From Prevotella sp. (lineage in GTDB: Bacteria > Bacteroidota > Bacteroidia > Bacteroidales > Bacteroidaceae): a stretch of 32,323 nt of DNA. Location: contig JAGAYI010000060.1 in NCBI GenBank assembly GCA_017940545.1, forward strand, positions 1 through 32,323. The letters are read 5' to 3'. The position numbers and the translations under genes were made by a program. This document shows, piece after piece, positions 22,652 through 30,221 of this stretch (position 1 is its first letter; each line of letters starts with the position of its first letter). Under the pieces are notes generated by a model. The model saw only the letters and a program-made list of their open reading frames with translations. It was not told where the DNA came from and searched no databases.

Positions 22652-23764
22652 ATGAACTACGAGTTAGACCCCCACGGAGAAGACCTGCTGCAGCAGTACC
22701 GCGACAACCTTCCCGCCTTCAAGCGTATAGAACAGCTGGCCAGCAAGCATTTAGAGCAAGCGCTGAAGCAGCAGAACCTCTACGTGACCACCGTTGAGCA
22801 CCGCATCAAGAGTGAGAAGTCGCTGGCCGGCAAGCTGGAACTGAAGGGAGCCAAATACAGCAGCATTAACGACATTACCGACATTCTCGGCATGCGCATC
22901 ATTGTCTTCTATACCGACGACGTTGACAAGGTGGCCGCCATTGTGAAAAGCACCTTCGACGTTGACTGGAACGAATCGGTTGACAAGCGCAAGCAGTACG
23001 ACTTCCGCAGCTTCGGCTACAGCTCGCTGCACTACATCTGCCGGTTGCCAAAGACCATTGTTGACGACGCGGAGATGCCCCAGCTGAACGAGTTCCGCTT
23101 TGAAATACAGATGCGCACCACGCTGCAGCACGTCTGGTCAACCATCGAGCACGACACCGGCTACAAGGGCGACATCAAGATTCCTGACGAATACAAGCGT
23201 CAGCTCAGCCGTCTGGCGGGCCTGCTGGAACTGGCTGACGACGAGTTCAGCCGGTTGCGTACAACCATGACAAGCTACCGTCGGCAAATGCTGTCGCTCG
23301 TGGCTTCGGGTAAGCTCGACGAGGTACTGCTCAGTCCGGAGAGCTTCCGTAATTATTTGGAGACCAATCCGTTTGACCGTCTTAATAAACGTATTGCTGC
23401 AGTCAATCAAGCCGAAATATACCCCACCCCGCTGCTGCCGTTTGCCAGAATTTTCGACAAGTTGGAGTTCACTACTCTTGGCGACGTTGACAGGCTGATT
23501 AAGCAATGTTCTGACGATGCCTACCTTCTGGCGGTGTCGCAGTTGGCACTTACCGACCTCGACATCATGGCAGAGTCGGTTGCCCCCACCAACCTGTGCA
23601 TCGTCCATATTCTGAAGAACGGCGGCGACGTGAAGGATCTGACCAGGTTCTACGACCTGCTGAACGGCGAGAAGAGCAACAACGCCGAACTGGCTGCCAG
23701 CATATTTGAGAGGGCCGGCAAAATGCCATTCATGCAAAGAGAAAAAGTGTCATCACATCCTTAA
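22652..23764 (+). CDS. Small (p)ppGpp synthetase (RelA/SpoT synthetase domain only)
   Basis: The 370-residue protein begins MNYELDPHGEDLLQQYRDNL and has a RelA/SpoT-type synthetase domain at about residues 25-200. It shows IKSEKSLAGKLELKG, INDITDILGMRIIVFY, FGYSSLHYIC and FEIQMRTTLQHVWSTIEHD, the last being the substrate-selecting ExQxRT motif. There is no HD hydrolase domain and no TGS/ACT tail, so it belongs with small alarmone synthetases that make (p)ppGpp from ATP and GDP/GTP. The C-terminal 150 residues are helical and of unknown role. The ATG at 22652 is preferred to an upstream one in the same frame that would put the -7-like box TAATTTTG (22623-22630) inside the gene. Confidence 0.88.
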   Translation: MNYELDPHGEDLLQQYRDNLPAFKRIEQLASKHLEQALKQQNLYVTTVEHRIKSEKSLAGKLELKGAKYSSINDITDILGMRIIVFYTDDVDKVAAIVKSTFDVDWNESVDKRKQYDFRSFGYSSLHYICRLPKTIVDDAEMPQLNEFRFEIQMRTTLQHVWSTIEHDTGYKGDIKIPDEYKRQLSRLAGLLELADDEFSRLRTTMTSYRRQMLSLVASGKLDEVLLSPESFRNYLETNPFDRLNKRIAAVNQAEIYPTPLLPFARIFDKLEFTTLGDVDRLIKQCSDDAYLLAVSQLALTDLDIMAESVAPTNLCIVHILKNGGDVKDLTRFYDLLNGEKSNNAELAASIFERAGKMPFMQREKVSSHP

Positions 23765-23787
23765 AAACAAAAAAATTCATCTTTTGT

Positions 23788-23818
23788 TTTGTATTGTTCT
23801 CACTTATTCGTACCTTTG
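23788..23818 (+). promoter_or_regulatory. Promoter of the B12 locus
   Basis: TTTG (23788-23791), 19 bases and TACCTTTG (23811-23818) place the transcript start at about 23824, immediately before the riboswitch. The upstream part also contains an A/T dyad, AAAACAAAA/TTTTGTTTT. Confidence 0.8.
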
Positions 23819-23823
23819 CAGCG

Positions 23824-24000
23824 TCAATTGGTTCACACACGACATGTGATGAAAAAGGGAAACAGGTGCAAGTCCTGTACTGTCCCGCAGCTGTGAGCCG
23901 CCTTTACAGGGTGTAAACACAAGAGCCACTGTCCTACTGACGGGAAGGCGTTTATGCCAGGCGGCGAGTCAGAAGACCTGCCGTTGACGAGTGGTCACGA
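23824..24000 (+). promoter_or_regulatory. Cobalamin riboswitch 1
   Basis: The conserved adenosylcobalamin-aptamer pieces appear in order: GGGAAACAGGTG at 23858-23869, CAAGTCCTGTACTGTCCCGC, GCCACTGTCCTACTGACGGG, and the B12 box GAGTCAGAAGACCTGCCG at 23966-23983. It lies directly after the promoter and 50-70 bases before btuB. B12 binding is expected to shut off translation or transcription of the downstream uptake genes; the platform hairpin was not resolved. Confidence 0.95.
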
Positions 24001-24049
24001 CGTTTCGAGGAAAGACGCGTGATGAACAAGAGCAAGTATCAGGAAAGTT

Positions 24050-26056
24050 ATGAAACGACTCACCGTATTAGCACTCCTGTGCTTTATGGTACTGTGTGTT
24101 TACCCGCAAGGTGGCACGCCCGGCTCGCTGGACAGCATCCAGCAGGTCGGCGAGGTCATTGTGTGGGCCAAGCCGACCTACCGTGAGGTCATTCCCAGCC
24201 ACGTCATGAAGGGCGAGCAGTTAGAGCGCCTCAGCACCCACTCCATAACCGACGCGCTGCGTTACTTTGCCGGCGTACAACTGAAGGACTACGGCGGCGT
24301 GGGTGGCATCAAGACCATCAACATCCGCTCCATGGGTTCCAGCCACCTGGGCATCTTCTACGACGGCATACAGTTAGGCAACGCCCAGAACGGACAGATA
24401 GATTTGGGGCAGTTCTCACTGGACAATGTCGAGGAAATCTCGCTCTATAACGGTCAGAAGAGTGCCATCTTCCAGCCTGCAAGCGAGTTCGGCAATGCCG
24501 GAGCCGTTTACATACGCACCCGTCGTCCCCGTTTCGCTGAGGGCGAGAACCACCACCTGAGGTTCAAAGTGAAGTACGGCTCAAGCGACCTGATACGTCT
24601 CTCCGCCTTGTGGGAGCAGAAGCTGTCGCAAACCGTCAGCAGCAGCGTCGGTGCAGAGTTCCTCAACAGTAGCGGCAAGTACAAGTTCCGCTACACGCGC
24701 TACCGGGCCGACGGCACGCTGGCCTACGACACCACGGCCGCCCGCCAGAACGGTGACATCTGGGCCCTGCGTGCCGAGGGTAACCTGTATGGCATATTCA
24801 ACCAGGGCAGCTGGAACGCCAAGGCCTACACCTACCACTCCGAGCGCGGCATCCCGGGAGCCATTGTCAACAACGTGTGGCGGCGCGGCGAGCGGCAGGC
24901 CGACCACAACACCTTCCTACAGGCATCGCTCATGAAGAGCTTTGGCACGCGCTACACCACTCGCATGCTGGCCAAATATGCCTACTACCAGACGCACTAC
25001 GTGAACCGCGACCCCAACACCATGCTTGTAGATAACACCTACCGCCAGCAGGAACTGTTCTTCTCCACCTCACATGTCTATGAGCTGATGGACGGCTGGA
25101 GCCTCTCAGCAGCCTACGACTTCAAGTGGAACAAGCTGAATGCCGACATGCGCCAGTTTGCCTATCCGCACCGCTACGCCAACATGCTCTCCGTAGCCAC
25201 TGCCTACAACCAGCCATGGCTCAACATACAGGGTTCCATACTGGCCACCTTTGTGAAAGACCATACCCGCACGCTCAGCAGCCAGCCCCACACCACGGCA
25301 CTCACGCCGGCCTTGTTTGTCAACGTGTTTCCCTTCGGCGGCCGCAGCTTTTCACTACGTGCCTACGCCAAGCGCAGCTTCCGCATGCCCACCTTCAACG
25401 ACCTATATTATACCGACATGGGCAACGCCCTGCTGGAACCGGAAACGGCCTTGCAATATAACGTTGGTTTCGTGTTTGAGAAAGACTGGCAGCAGGGCCT
25501 GCTCCGCCACTTCCGCTGGCAGACCGATGCCTACTACAACAGCGTTCACGACAAGATAGTGGCCTACCCCAAGGGGCAGCAGTTCCGCTGGACCATGCTC
25601 AACCTGGGCAAGGTACACATCAAGGGTGTTGACGTAGAGACAGAGGCCGCCGTCGCTCCCGTCAAAGACCTGCTGCTCTCGGTGCGGCTGCAATACACCT
25701 ATCAGGATGCCCGCGACGTGACCAACCCTTCCGACACCTACTACCGCCACCAGATTCCCTACATTCCATGGCACAGCGGCTCCGCCATTCTCGGACTCAG
25801 CTACCGCCAGTGGGACGTGAACTACAGTTTCATCTATGCCGGAAAGCGCTACAACCAGCAGGAGAACATTGCCTACAACTACATGCCGGCATGGTACACG
25901 AGCGACCTCTCGGCAGGCTACAGACTGCGACTGGGGAATTACGGATTACGCGTGATGGCAGAGGTAAATAACCTGCTGGACCAGCAGTACGACGTCATAC
26001 TGAACTACCCCATGCCGGGACGTAACTTCGCGGTTACGCTGACGATGGAGATGTGA
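24050..26056 (+). CDS. btuB: TonB-dependent outer-membrane vitamin B12 receptor
   Basis: The 668-residue protein has a signal peptide, MKRLTVLALLCFMVLCVYPQ. A TonB-box-like EVIVWAK follows, then a plug domain (about residues 35-150; ITDALRYFAGVQLKDYGGVGGIKTINIRS, LGIFYDGIQLGNAQNGQIDL). A 22-strand-type barrel rich in aromatic residues ends RNFAVTLTMEM. The length is that of BtuB-like receptors. The cobalamin riboswitch immediately upstream and the BtuG-like and BtuH-like lipoproteins downstream identify the substrate as B12 or a related corrinoid. The start at 24050 follows AGGAAAGTT. A run of short repeats separates it from the next gene. Confidence 0.93.
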   Translation: MKRLTVLALLCFMVLCVYPQGGTPGSLDSIQQVGEVIVWAKPTYREVIPSHVMKGEQLERLSTHSITDALRYFAGVQLKDYGGVGGIKTINIRSMGSSHLGIFYDGIQLGNAQNGQIDLGQFSLDNVEEISLYNGQKSAIFQPASEFGNAGAVYIRTRRPRFAEGENHHLRFKVKYGSSDLIRLSALWEQKLSQTVSSSVGAEFLNSSGKYKFRYTRYRADGTLAYDTTAARQNGDIWALRAEGNLYGIFNQGSWNAKAYTYHSERGIPGAIVNNVWRRGERQADHNTFLQASLMKSFGTRYTTRMLAKYAYYQTHYVNRDPNTMLVDNTYRQQELFFSTSHVYELMDGWSLSAAYDFKWNKLNADMRQFAYPHRYANMLSVATAYNQPWLNIQGSILATFVKDHTRTLSSQPHTTALTPALFVNVFPFGGRSFSLRAYAKRSFRMPTFNDLYYTDMGNALLEPETALQYNVGFVFEKDWQQGLLRHFRWQTDAYYNSVHDKIVAYPKGQQFRWTMLNLGKVHIKGVDVETEAAVAPVKDLLLSVRLQYTYQDARDVTNPSDTYYRHQIPYIPWHSGSAILGLSYRQWDVNYSFIYAGKRYNQQENIAYNYMPAWYTSDLSAGYRLRLGNYGLRVMAEVNNLLDQQYDVILNYPMPGRNFAVTLTMEM

Positions 26057-26174
26057 GATTGGTTAGCGGTTAGAGGTTAGCGGTTAGCGAAAATTGTAAA
26101 ATTAATGAAATTGAAAAATAAATTGTACATTGTAAATTGTTAAATTGTAAATTGAAAAGGGAGTGTAAATTTGA
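26057..26174 (+). repeat. Short tandem repeats between btuB and the btuG-like gene
   Basis: The spacer has copies of GGTTAGCG or GGTTAGAG (26066-26093) and an A/T-rich part with repeated AAATTGTA (about 26105-26155). There is no coding sense and no obvious promoter or terminator, so the btuB transcript probably reads through. Confidence 0.6.
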
Positions 26175-28193
26175 ATGATAAATAGAAAGTTCACAGCTTT
26201 AGTGCTAACGTTAGTGGTAGCGTTGACGTTCAGCAGCTGTCGCGAAGACCACCTGATTGTCTATGCCGAAGACACGGACACCGGCAAGGAGGCCGTAACG
26301 GGCGGCGACATCGTCGGAATGTACGTGCTCAACGAGGGCAACATGGGCAGCAACAAGTGTACCCTGGACTTCCTCGACCTGTCTGGCCAGTCACCCACCG
26401 TCCATTACCACCGCAACATCTATAGCGAACGGAACCCGTCGGTAGTAAAGGAGTTGGGCGACGTGGGCAACGATATTCAGATATATGGCTCACGCATGTG
26501 GATGGTCATCAACTGCTCCGACAAGGTGGAGGTGGTGCGTGCCGACAACTGCCAGCGCATCGGTCAGGTCAACATACCCAACTGCCGCAATGTGGTGTTC
26601 CACGACCGCTATGCCTACGTCAGTTCCTACGTGGGGCCCGTCGATTTGCAGGCAGAGGCACAGATAGGCATGGTCTATCAGGTAGATACGCTTTCGCTGG
26701 AGATTGTCAATACGGTGCAGGTAGGCTACCAGCCTGAGGAGATGGCCATCGTCGGCGACAGGCTCTACGTAGCCAACAGCGGCGGATACATTGCCCCCGT
26801 CTATGACCACACGGTGAGCGTCGTGAACCTGAACACCTTCCGGGAGGAAAGAAAAATTGACGTGGGCGTCAACCTGCACCGCTGCCGCGCCGACAAGTAC
26901 GGTCAGCTGTGGGTATCGTCACGCGGCAACTATGACGGACAAGGTGCCCGTCTCTACTGGCTTGAGCGCGACGCCCAAGGCACCATGCAGGTGGGGGGCT
27001 CACTGCCGCATGCCGTCAGCGACCTGTGCATCGTGGGCGACTCGCTCTATTTCTACGGCACAGAGTGGAACCAGACGGAACAGCGCAACACGGTGAGTTT
27101 CGGCATCGTCAACGTACGCACCCACCAACTGGTGACCGACCGCCTAACCGCTGCTCCCGAAGCCGCCGCCATGCGCATGCCCTACGGCATCATCGTGAAC
27201 CCCCGCGACCGCGACTTCTACCTGATGGATGCCAAGAACTACGTGTCGAGCGGAGAACTGCTGCACTTCTTCTCTGACGGTACGTTTGACTGGAAGGTCA
27301 CTACGGGCGACATTCCGGCACACGCCGTCTTCGTCACGTCGTCAGCCATCAACCCCCAACCCTTACCCACCGACCCTCAAAACTCAAACACCATCCTGGC
27401 CGTCGATGAATACGTGCCGGCACCCGGACAGTTTGTCAACACCCTGCCTGAAGCCACTCCCAGCGACACCCGGGAGAGCATGCTCCGCAAGTGTACCGAG
27501 CGGCTCGCTGACGGGGCAGGCGGCATGGTGACACTCGGTGGCTGGGGAGGCTACCTGACCTTCCACTTCCACCGCCCGGTGGCGAACGTTGAGGGGCAAC
27601 TCGACTTTGCCGTATGGGGCAATGCGTTCAACGGCAATGCGGAACCCGGCATCGTGATGGTGAGCACAGACACCAATGGCAACGGCCACCCTGACGACCC
27701 CTGGTATGAACTGAAAGGCAGTGAATACGGGCGTGCCACCCACGACTATCAGGCTACTTACACCTACCAGCCCATGCAGCCCATTCCCTGGACCGACAAC
27801 CAAGGCGGCACCGGCATCGTTCCGCGCAACACATTCCACCAGCAGGAATACTTTCCCCTGTGGCTGACTGACGAGGGACAGCTGACGTTTCATGGCTCAC
27901 GCCTGCCCGACAATGCCACGCAGAGCAACGACAGCTATATTCTGTCGGCATTTGACTACGGATATGCCGACAACCACCCCAACAGTAACCGCGAGGGGTG
28001 CTCCTTCGACATCGGTTGGGCCATCGACGACAAAGGCAACAGCGTGCGTCTGACACACATCGATTTTGTCCGCGTCTATAACGGCATCAACCAGGTGTGT
28101 GGCAGCATAGGCGAGACATCTACTGAGGTGTCAGGAGCTGAAGACCTGCACCCCAACCATACAATTGACAGTAATTCAGCATTATACAAATAA
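26175..28193 (+). CDS. btuG: BtuG-like propeller lipoprotein with an extra C-terminal domain
   Basis: The 672-residue protein has a lipoprotein signal, MINRKFTALVLTLVVALTF then SSC (lipid on Cys22), followed by an acidic stretch that fits surface export. Residues ~45-400 are a YncE-type seven-bladed beta-propeller (YVLNEGNMGSNKCTLDFLD, VGYQPEEMAIVGDRLYVANS, GVNLHRCRADKYGQLWVSS), the BtuG fold that binds B12 on BtuB. Residues ~407-660 form a second domain starting AVDEYVPAPGQFVNTLPEA with a calcium-loop-like DTNGNGHPDD and NHPNSNREGCSFDIGWA. That domain has a separate copy as the gene at 28977. BtuG identity comes from fold and context. The ATG at 26175 begins a normal signal. Confidence 0.82.
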   Translation: MINRKFTALVLTLVVALTFSSCREDHLIVYAEDTDTGKEAVTGGDIVGMYVLNEGNMGSNKCTLDFLDLSGQSPTVHYHRNIYSERNPSVVKELGDVGNDIQIYGSRMWMVINCSDKVEVVRADNCQRIGQVNIPNCRNVVFHDRYAYVSSYVGPVDLQAEAQIGMVYQVDTLSLEIVNTVQVGYQPEEMAIVGDRLYVANSGGYIAPVYDHTVSVVNLNTFREERKIDVGVNLHRCRADKYGQLWVSSRGNYDGQGARLYWLERDAQGTMQVGGSLPHAVSDLCIVGDSLYFYGTEWNQTEQRNTVSFGIVNVRTHQLVTDRLTAAPEAAAMRMPYGIIVNPRDRDFYLMDAKNYVSSGELLHFFSDGTFDWKVTTGDIPAHAVFVTSSAINPQPLPTDPQNSNTILAVDEYVPAPGQFVNTLPEATPSDTRESMLRKCTERLADGAGGMVTLGGWGGYLTFHFHRPVANVEGQLDFAVWGNAFNGNAEPGIVMVSTDTNGNGHPDDPWYELKGSEYGRATHDYQATYTYQPMQPIPWTDNQGGTGIVPRNTFHQQEYFPLWLTDEGQLTFHGSRLPDNATQSNDSYILSAFDYGYADNHPNSNREGCSFDIGWAIDDKGNSVRLTHIDFVRVYNGINQVCGSIGETSTEVSGAEDLHPNHTIDSNSALYK

Positions 28194-28209
28194 ACAACAA
28201 ACAAAAAAA

Positions 28210-28968
28210 ATGAAAACGAAAAAGTATTATTTCGGAATGATGGCTATGGCTTTAGCCTTTACATTCACAGCTTGCAGCAGTGATGACGACGAGAAAACCG
28301 TTGACAAGACGAAAATCGTCACATTCGAGAACCAGACACTCAACAGCGCCAACTTCTGGTGCGGCGAGAAGAACGACAAGGGCGTTGACAACGGCTGGGG
28401 CGGCATGACCTACCCCTGCACCTACACCGAGAACTTCGCCACCTTCAACACCACTTACGGCGAGAGCTACTGGACGGGCTACGCCATCTCTGCCCGCACG
28501 CAGACCAGTTTCACACAGGGCAGCGACCCCACACCTACCGGCATGCCCGACCAGTTTAACAACATCACCGGCAAGGCCCACTCGGGCAGCAAGTTCGGCA
28601 TCGTCCAGACCTTCGGCGAGAGCATCGACATGATTGGTGCCGGCGGCGTGAAGCTCAAGGGCTTCTGGTACACCAACAGCGCTTACACCGTAGCCATCAT
28701 CAAGAACGGCAACGAATATGCCAAGAAGTTCGAAGCGTCTGACTGGCTCACCTGCACCGTGACCGGCCAGCAGGCCGACGGCACCACGAAGACCGTTGAC
28801 CTGAAGCTTGCCGAGAATGGCGACTACGTCAAGGAGTGGCGCTATGCCGACCTGAGCTCGTTGGGCAGGGTAACCAAGCTGACCTTCGTCTTCACAGGTT
28901 CTGACAGCGGCGACTACGGTCTGAACACCCCCGCCTATCTCTGCATCGACGACATGGAGTGTGAATAA
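28210..28968 (+). CDS. btuH: DUF4465 surface lipoprotein, BtuH-like
   Basis: The 252-residue product begins MKTKKYYFGMMAMALAFTFT and has the lipobox FTAC (Cys22), then SSDDDEK, an acidic surface-export signal. The mature protein has the DUF4465 pattern: ENQTLNSANFWCGEK, GWGGMTYPCTYTENFATFNT, SYWTGYAISART, SGSKFGIVQ and LKGFWYTNSAYTVA, ending LNTPAYLCIDDMEC. DUF4465 proteins of the BtuH group bind B12 at the cell surface in Bacteroides. I chose the ATG at 28210; the frame extends into the previous gene. It follows that gene by 16 bases and precedes the next by 8, consistent with one transcript under riboswitch 1. Confidence 0.8.
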   Translation: MKTKKYYFGMMAMALAFTFTACSSDDDEKTVDKTKIVTFENQTLNSANFWCGEKNDKGVDNGWGGMTYPCTYTENFATFNTTYGESYWTGYAISARTQTSFTQGSDPTPTGMPDQFNNITGKAHSGSKFGIVQTFGESIDMIGAGGVKLKGFWYTNSAYTVAIIKNGNEYAKKFEASDWLTCTVTGQQADGTTKTVDLKLAENGDYVKEWRYADLSSLGRVTKLTFVFTGSDSGDYGLNTPAYLCIDDMECE

Positions 28969-28976
28969 GAAACTTT

Positions 28977-29966
28977 ATGAAACAGCGAAACATTCTTTTC
29001 TCATGGGCCTTGCTCACGGCCGTGCTTTCTCCGGCGCAGTCCAAGTATATTCAGGCAGTTGACGAATATGTCCCGGCACCCGGGCAGTTCGTCAACACCC
29101 TGCCTGAGGCTACGACGAGCGACACCCCCGCCAGCATGGCCCAGAAATGCACCGAGGCCATAGCCAACGACAATGGCGGCATGATTACCCTCGGGGCGTG
29201 GGGCGGCTACGTGACGTTCCACTTCGACCACCCTGTGACGAATGTTGCCGGCGAGCGTGACTTCGCCGTGTGGGGCAATGCCTTTTCCAACAACGCCGAG
29301 CCTGCCATTGTCATGGTCAGCTGCGACGACAACCACAACGGCAAGCCCGACGACGAGTGGTACGAACTGCGCGGCTCTGAGTACGACAACCCCCAGACCC
29401 TGCACCACTATGAGCTGACCTACGTCTTCGATGCCCTGAACGACGTGCAGTGGACCGACAACCAGGGGGGCTCCGGCAGCGTGCGGCGCAATAAATTCCA
29501 TCAGCAGGAATACTTCCCGCTGTGGCTCGCTACCCAAGGCACGCTGACCTTCAGCGGCTGCCGTCTGCCTGACAATGCCGTGAAGAATGGAAACTCGTTC
29601 CTGCTGCCTGCCTACGACTTCGGGTATGCCGACAACCATCCCAACAGCAACCGCGATGGCTGTTCCATGGACATTGGCTGGGCCGTCGATGCCGACGGTA
29701 ACCCGGTAACCCTTGACCACGCCGACTTCATTCGCTGCTACAACGCCATGAATCAGGTGTGCGGCACCATTGGCGAAACATCCACGGAAATCATGGGAGC
29801 AGAAGACCTGCACCCCGATGCCACTGGCATCAGCCCTGTCACCTCATCATCCGACACTCAACCCTCAAGCTATTACAGTCTTGACGGACGCAAACTGTCT
29901 GGTCCACAGCAGGGCGTGAACATCGTCAGGATGAAGAACGGCACCGTCCGTAAAGTGAAAATGTAA
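28977..29966 (+). CDS. Secreted stand-alone paralogue of the BtuG-like C-terminal domain
   Basis: The 329-residue protein has a non-lipoprotein signal peptide (MKQRNILFSWALLTAVLSPA) and then a ~250-residue domain. By eye this is clearly homologous, over its whole length and at roughly 60% identity, to residues 407-660 of the protein at 26175. Shared segments are AVDEYVPAPGQFVNTLPEAT, DFAVWGNAF, WTDNQGG, QQEYFPLWL and YADNHPNSNR. The metal-loop-like segment is DDNHNGKPDDEWYE. It ends with a T9SS-like tail, YYSLDGRKLSGPQQGVNIVR. It is eight bases after btuH. A B12-related binding or scaffolding role is inferred from context; the family's biochemical function is not known to me. Confidence 0.8.
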   Translation: MKQRNILFSWALLTAVLSPAQSKYIQAVDEYVPAPGQFVNTLPEATTSDTPASMAQKCTEAIANDNGGMITLGAWGGYVTFHFDHPVTNVAGERDFAVWGNAFSNNAEPAIVMVSCDDNHNGKPDDEWYELRGSEYDNPQTLHHYELTYVFDALNDVQWTDNQGGSGSVRRNKFHQQEYFPLWLATQGTLTFSGCRLPDNAVKNGNSFLLPAYDFGYADNHPNSNRDGCSMDIGWAVDADGNPVTLDHADFIRCYNAMNQVCGTIGETSTEIMGAEDLHPDATGISPVTSSSDTQPSSYYSLDGRKLSGPQQGVNIVRMKNGTVRKVKM

Positions 29967-29970
29967 CACA

Positions 29971-30140
29971 TCAATTGGTTCACTCTTAGCGAGTGATTAA
30001 AAGGGAAACAGGTGAGAATCCTGTACTGTCCCGCAGCTGTAAGCCTCCCTTATGGGGTGCAAACACATGAAAGCCACTGTCCTACCTGACGGGAAGGCGT
30101 TTGCACCAGGAGGCGAGTCAGAAGACCTGCCGTTGAGATG
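29971..30140 (+). promoter_or_regulatory. Cobalamin riboswitch 2
   Basis: The same aptamer pieces as at 23824 recur in order: GGGAAACAGGTG at 30003-30014, ATCCTGTACTGTCCCGC, GCCACTGTCCTACCTGACGG and the B12 box GAGTCAGAAGACCTGCCG at 30115-30132. It begins a few bases after the stop of the preceding gene and controls the large gene at 30222. No separate promoter was found between them, so it may act inside the read-through transcript. Confidence 0.93.
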
Positions 30141-30221
30141 ACGAATACCCAGAGGCTACGAGGAAGGCCCTTGGTAACACAAAGCTCCGTGAAGCATGTA
30201 TTTTTCTAAAACATTATGATT

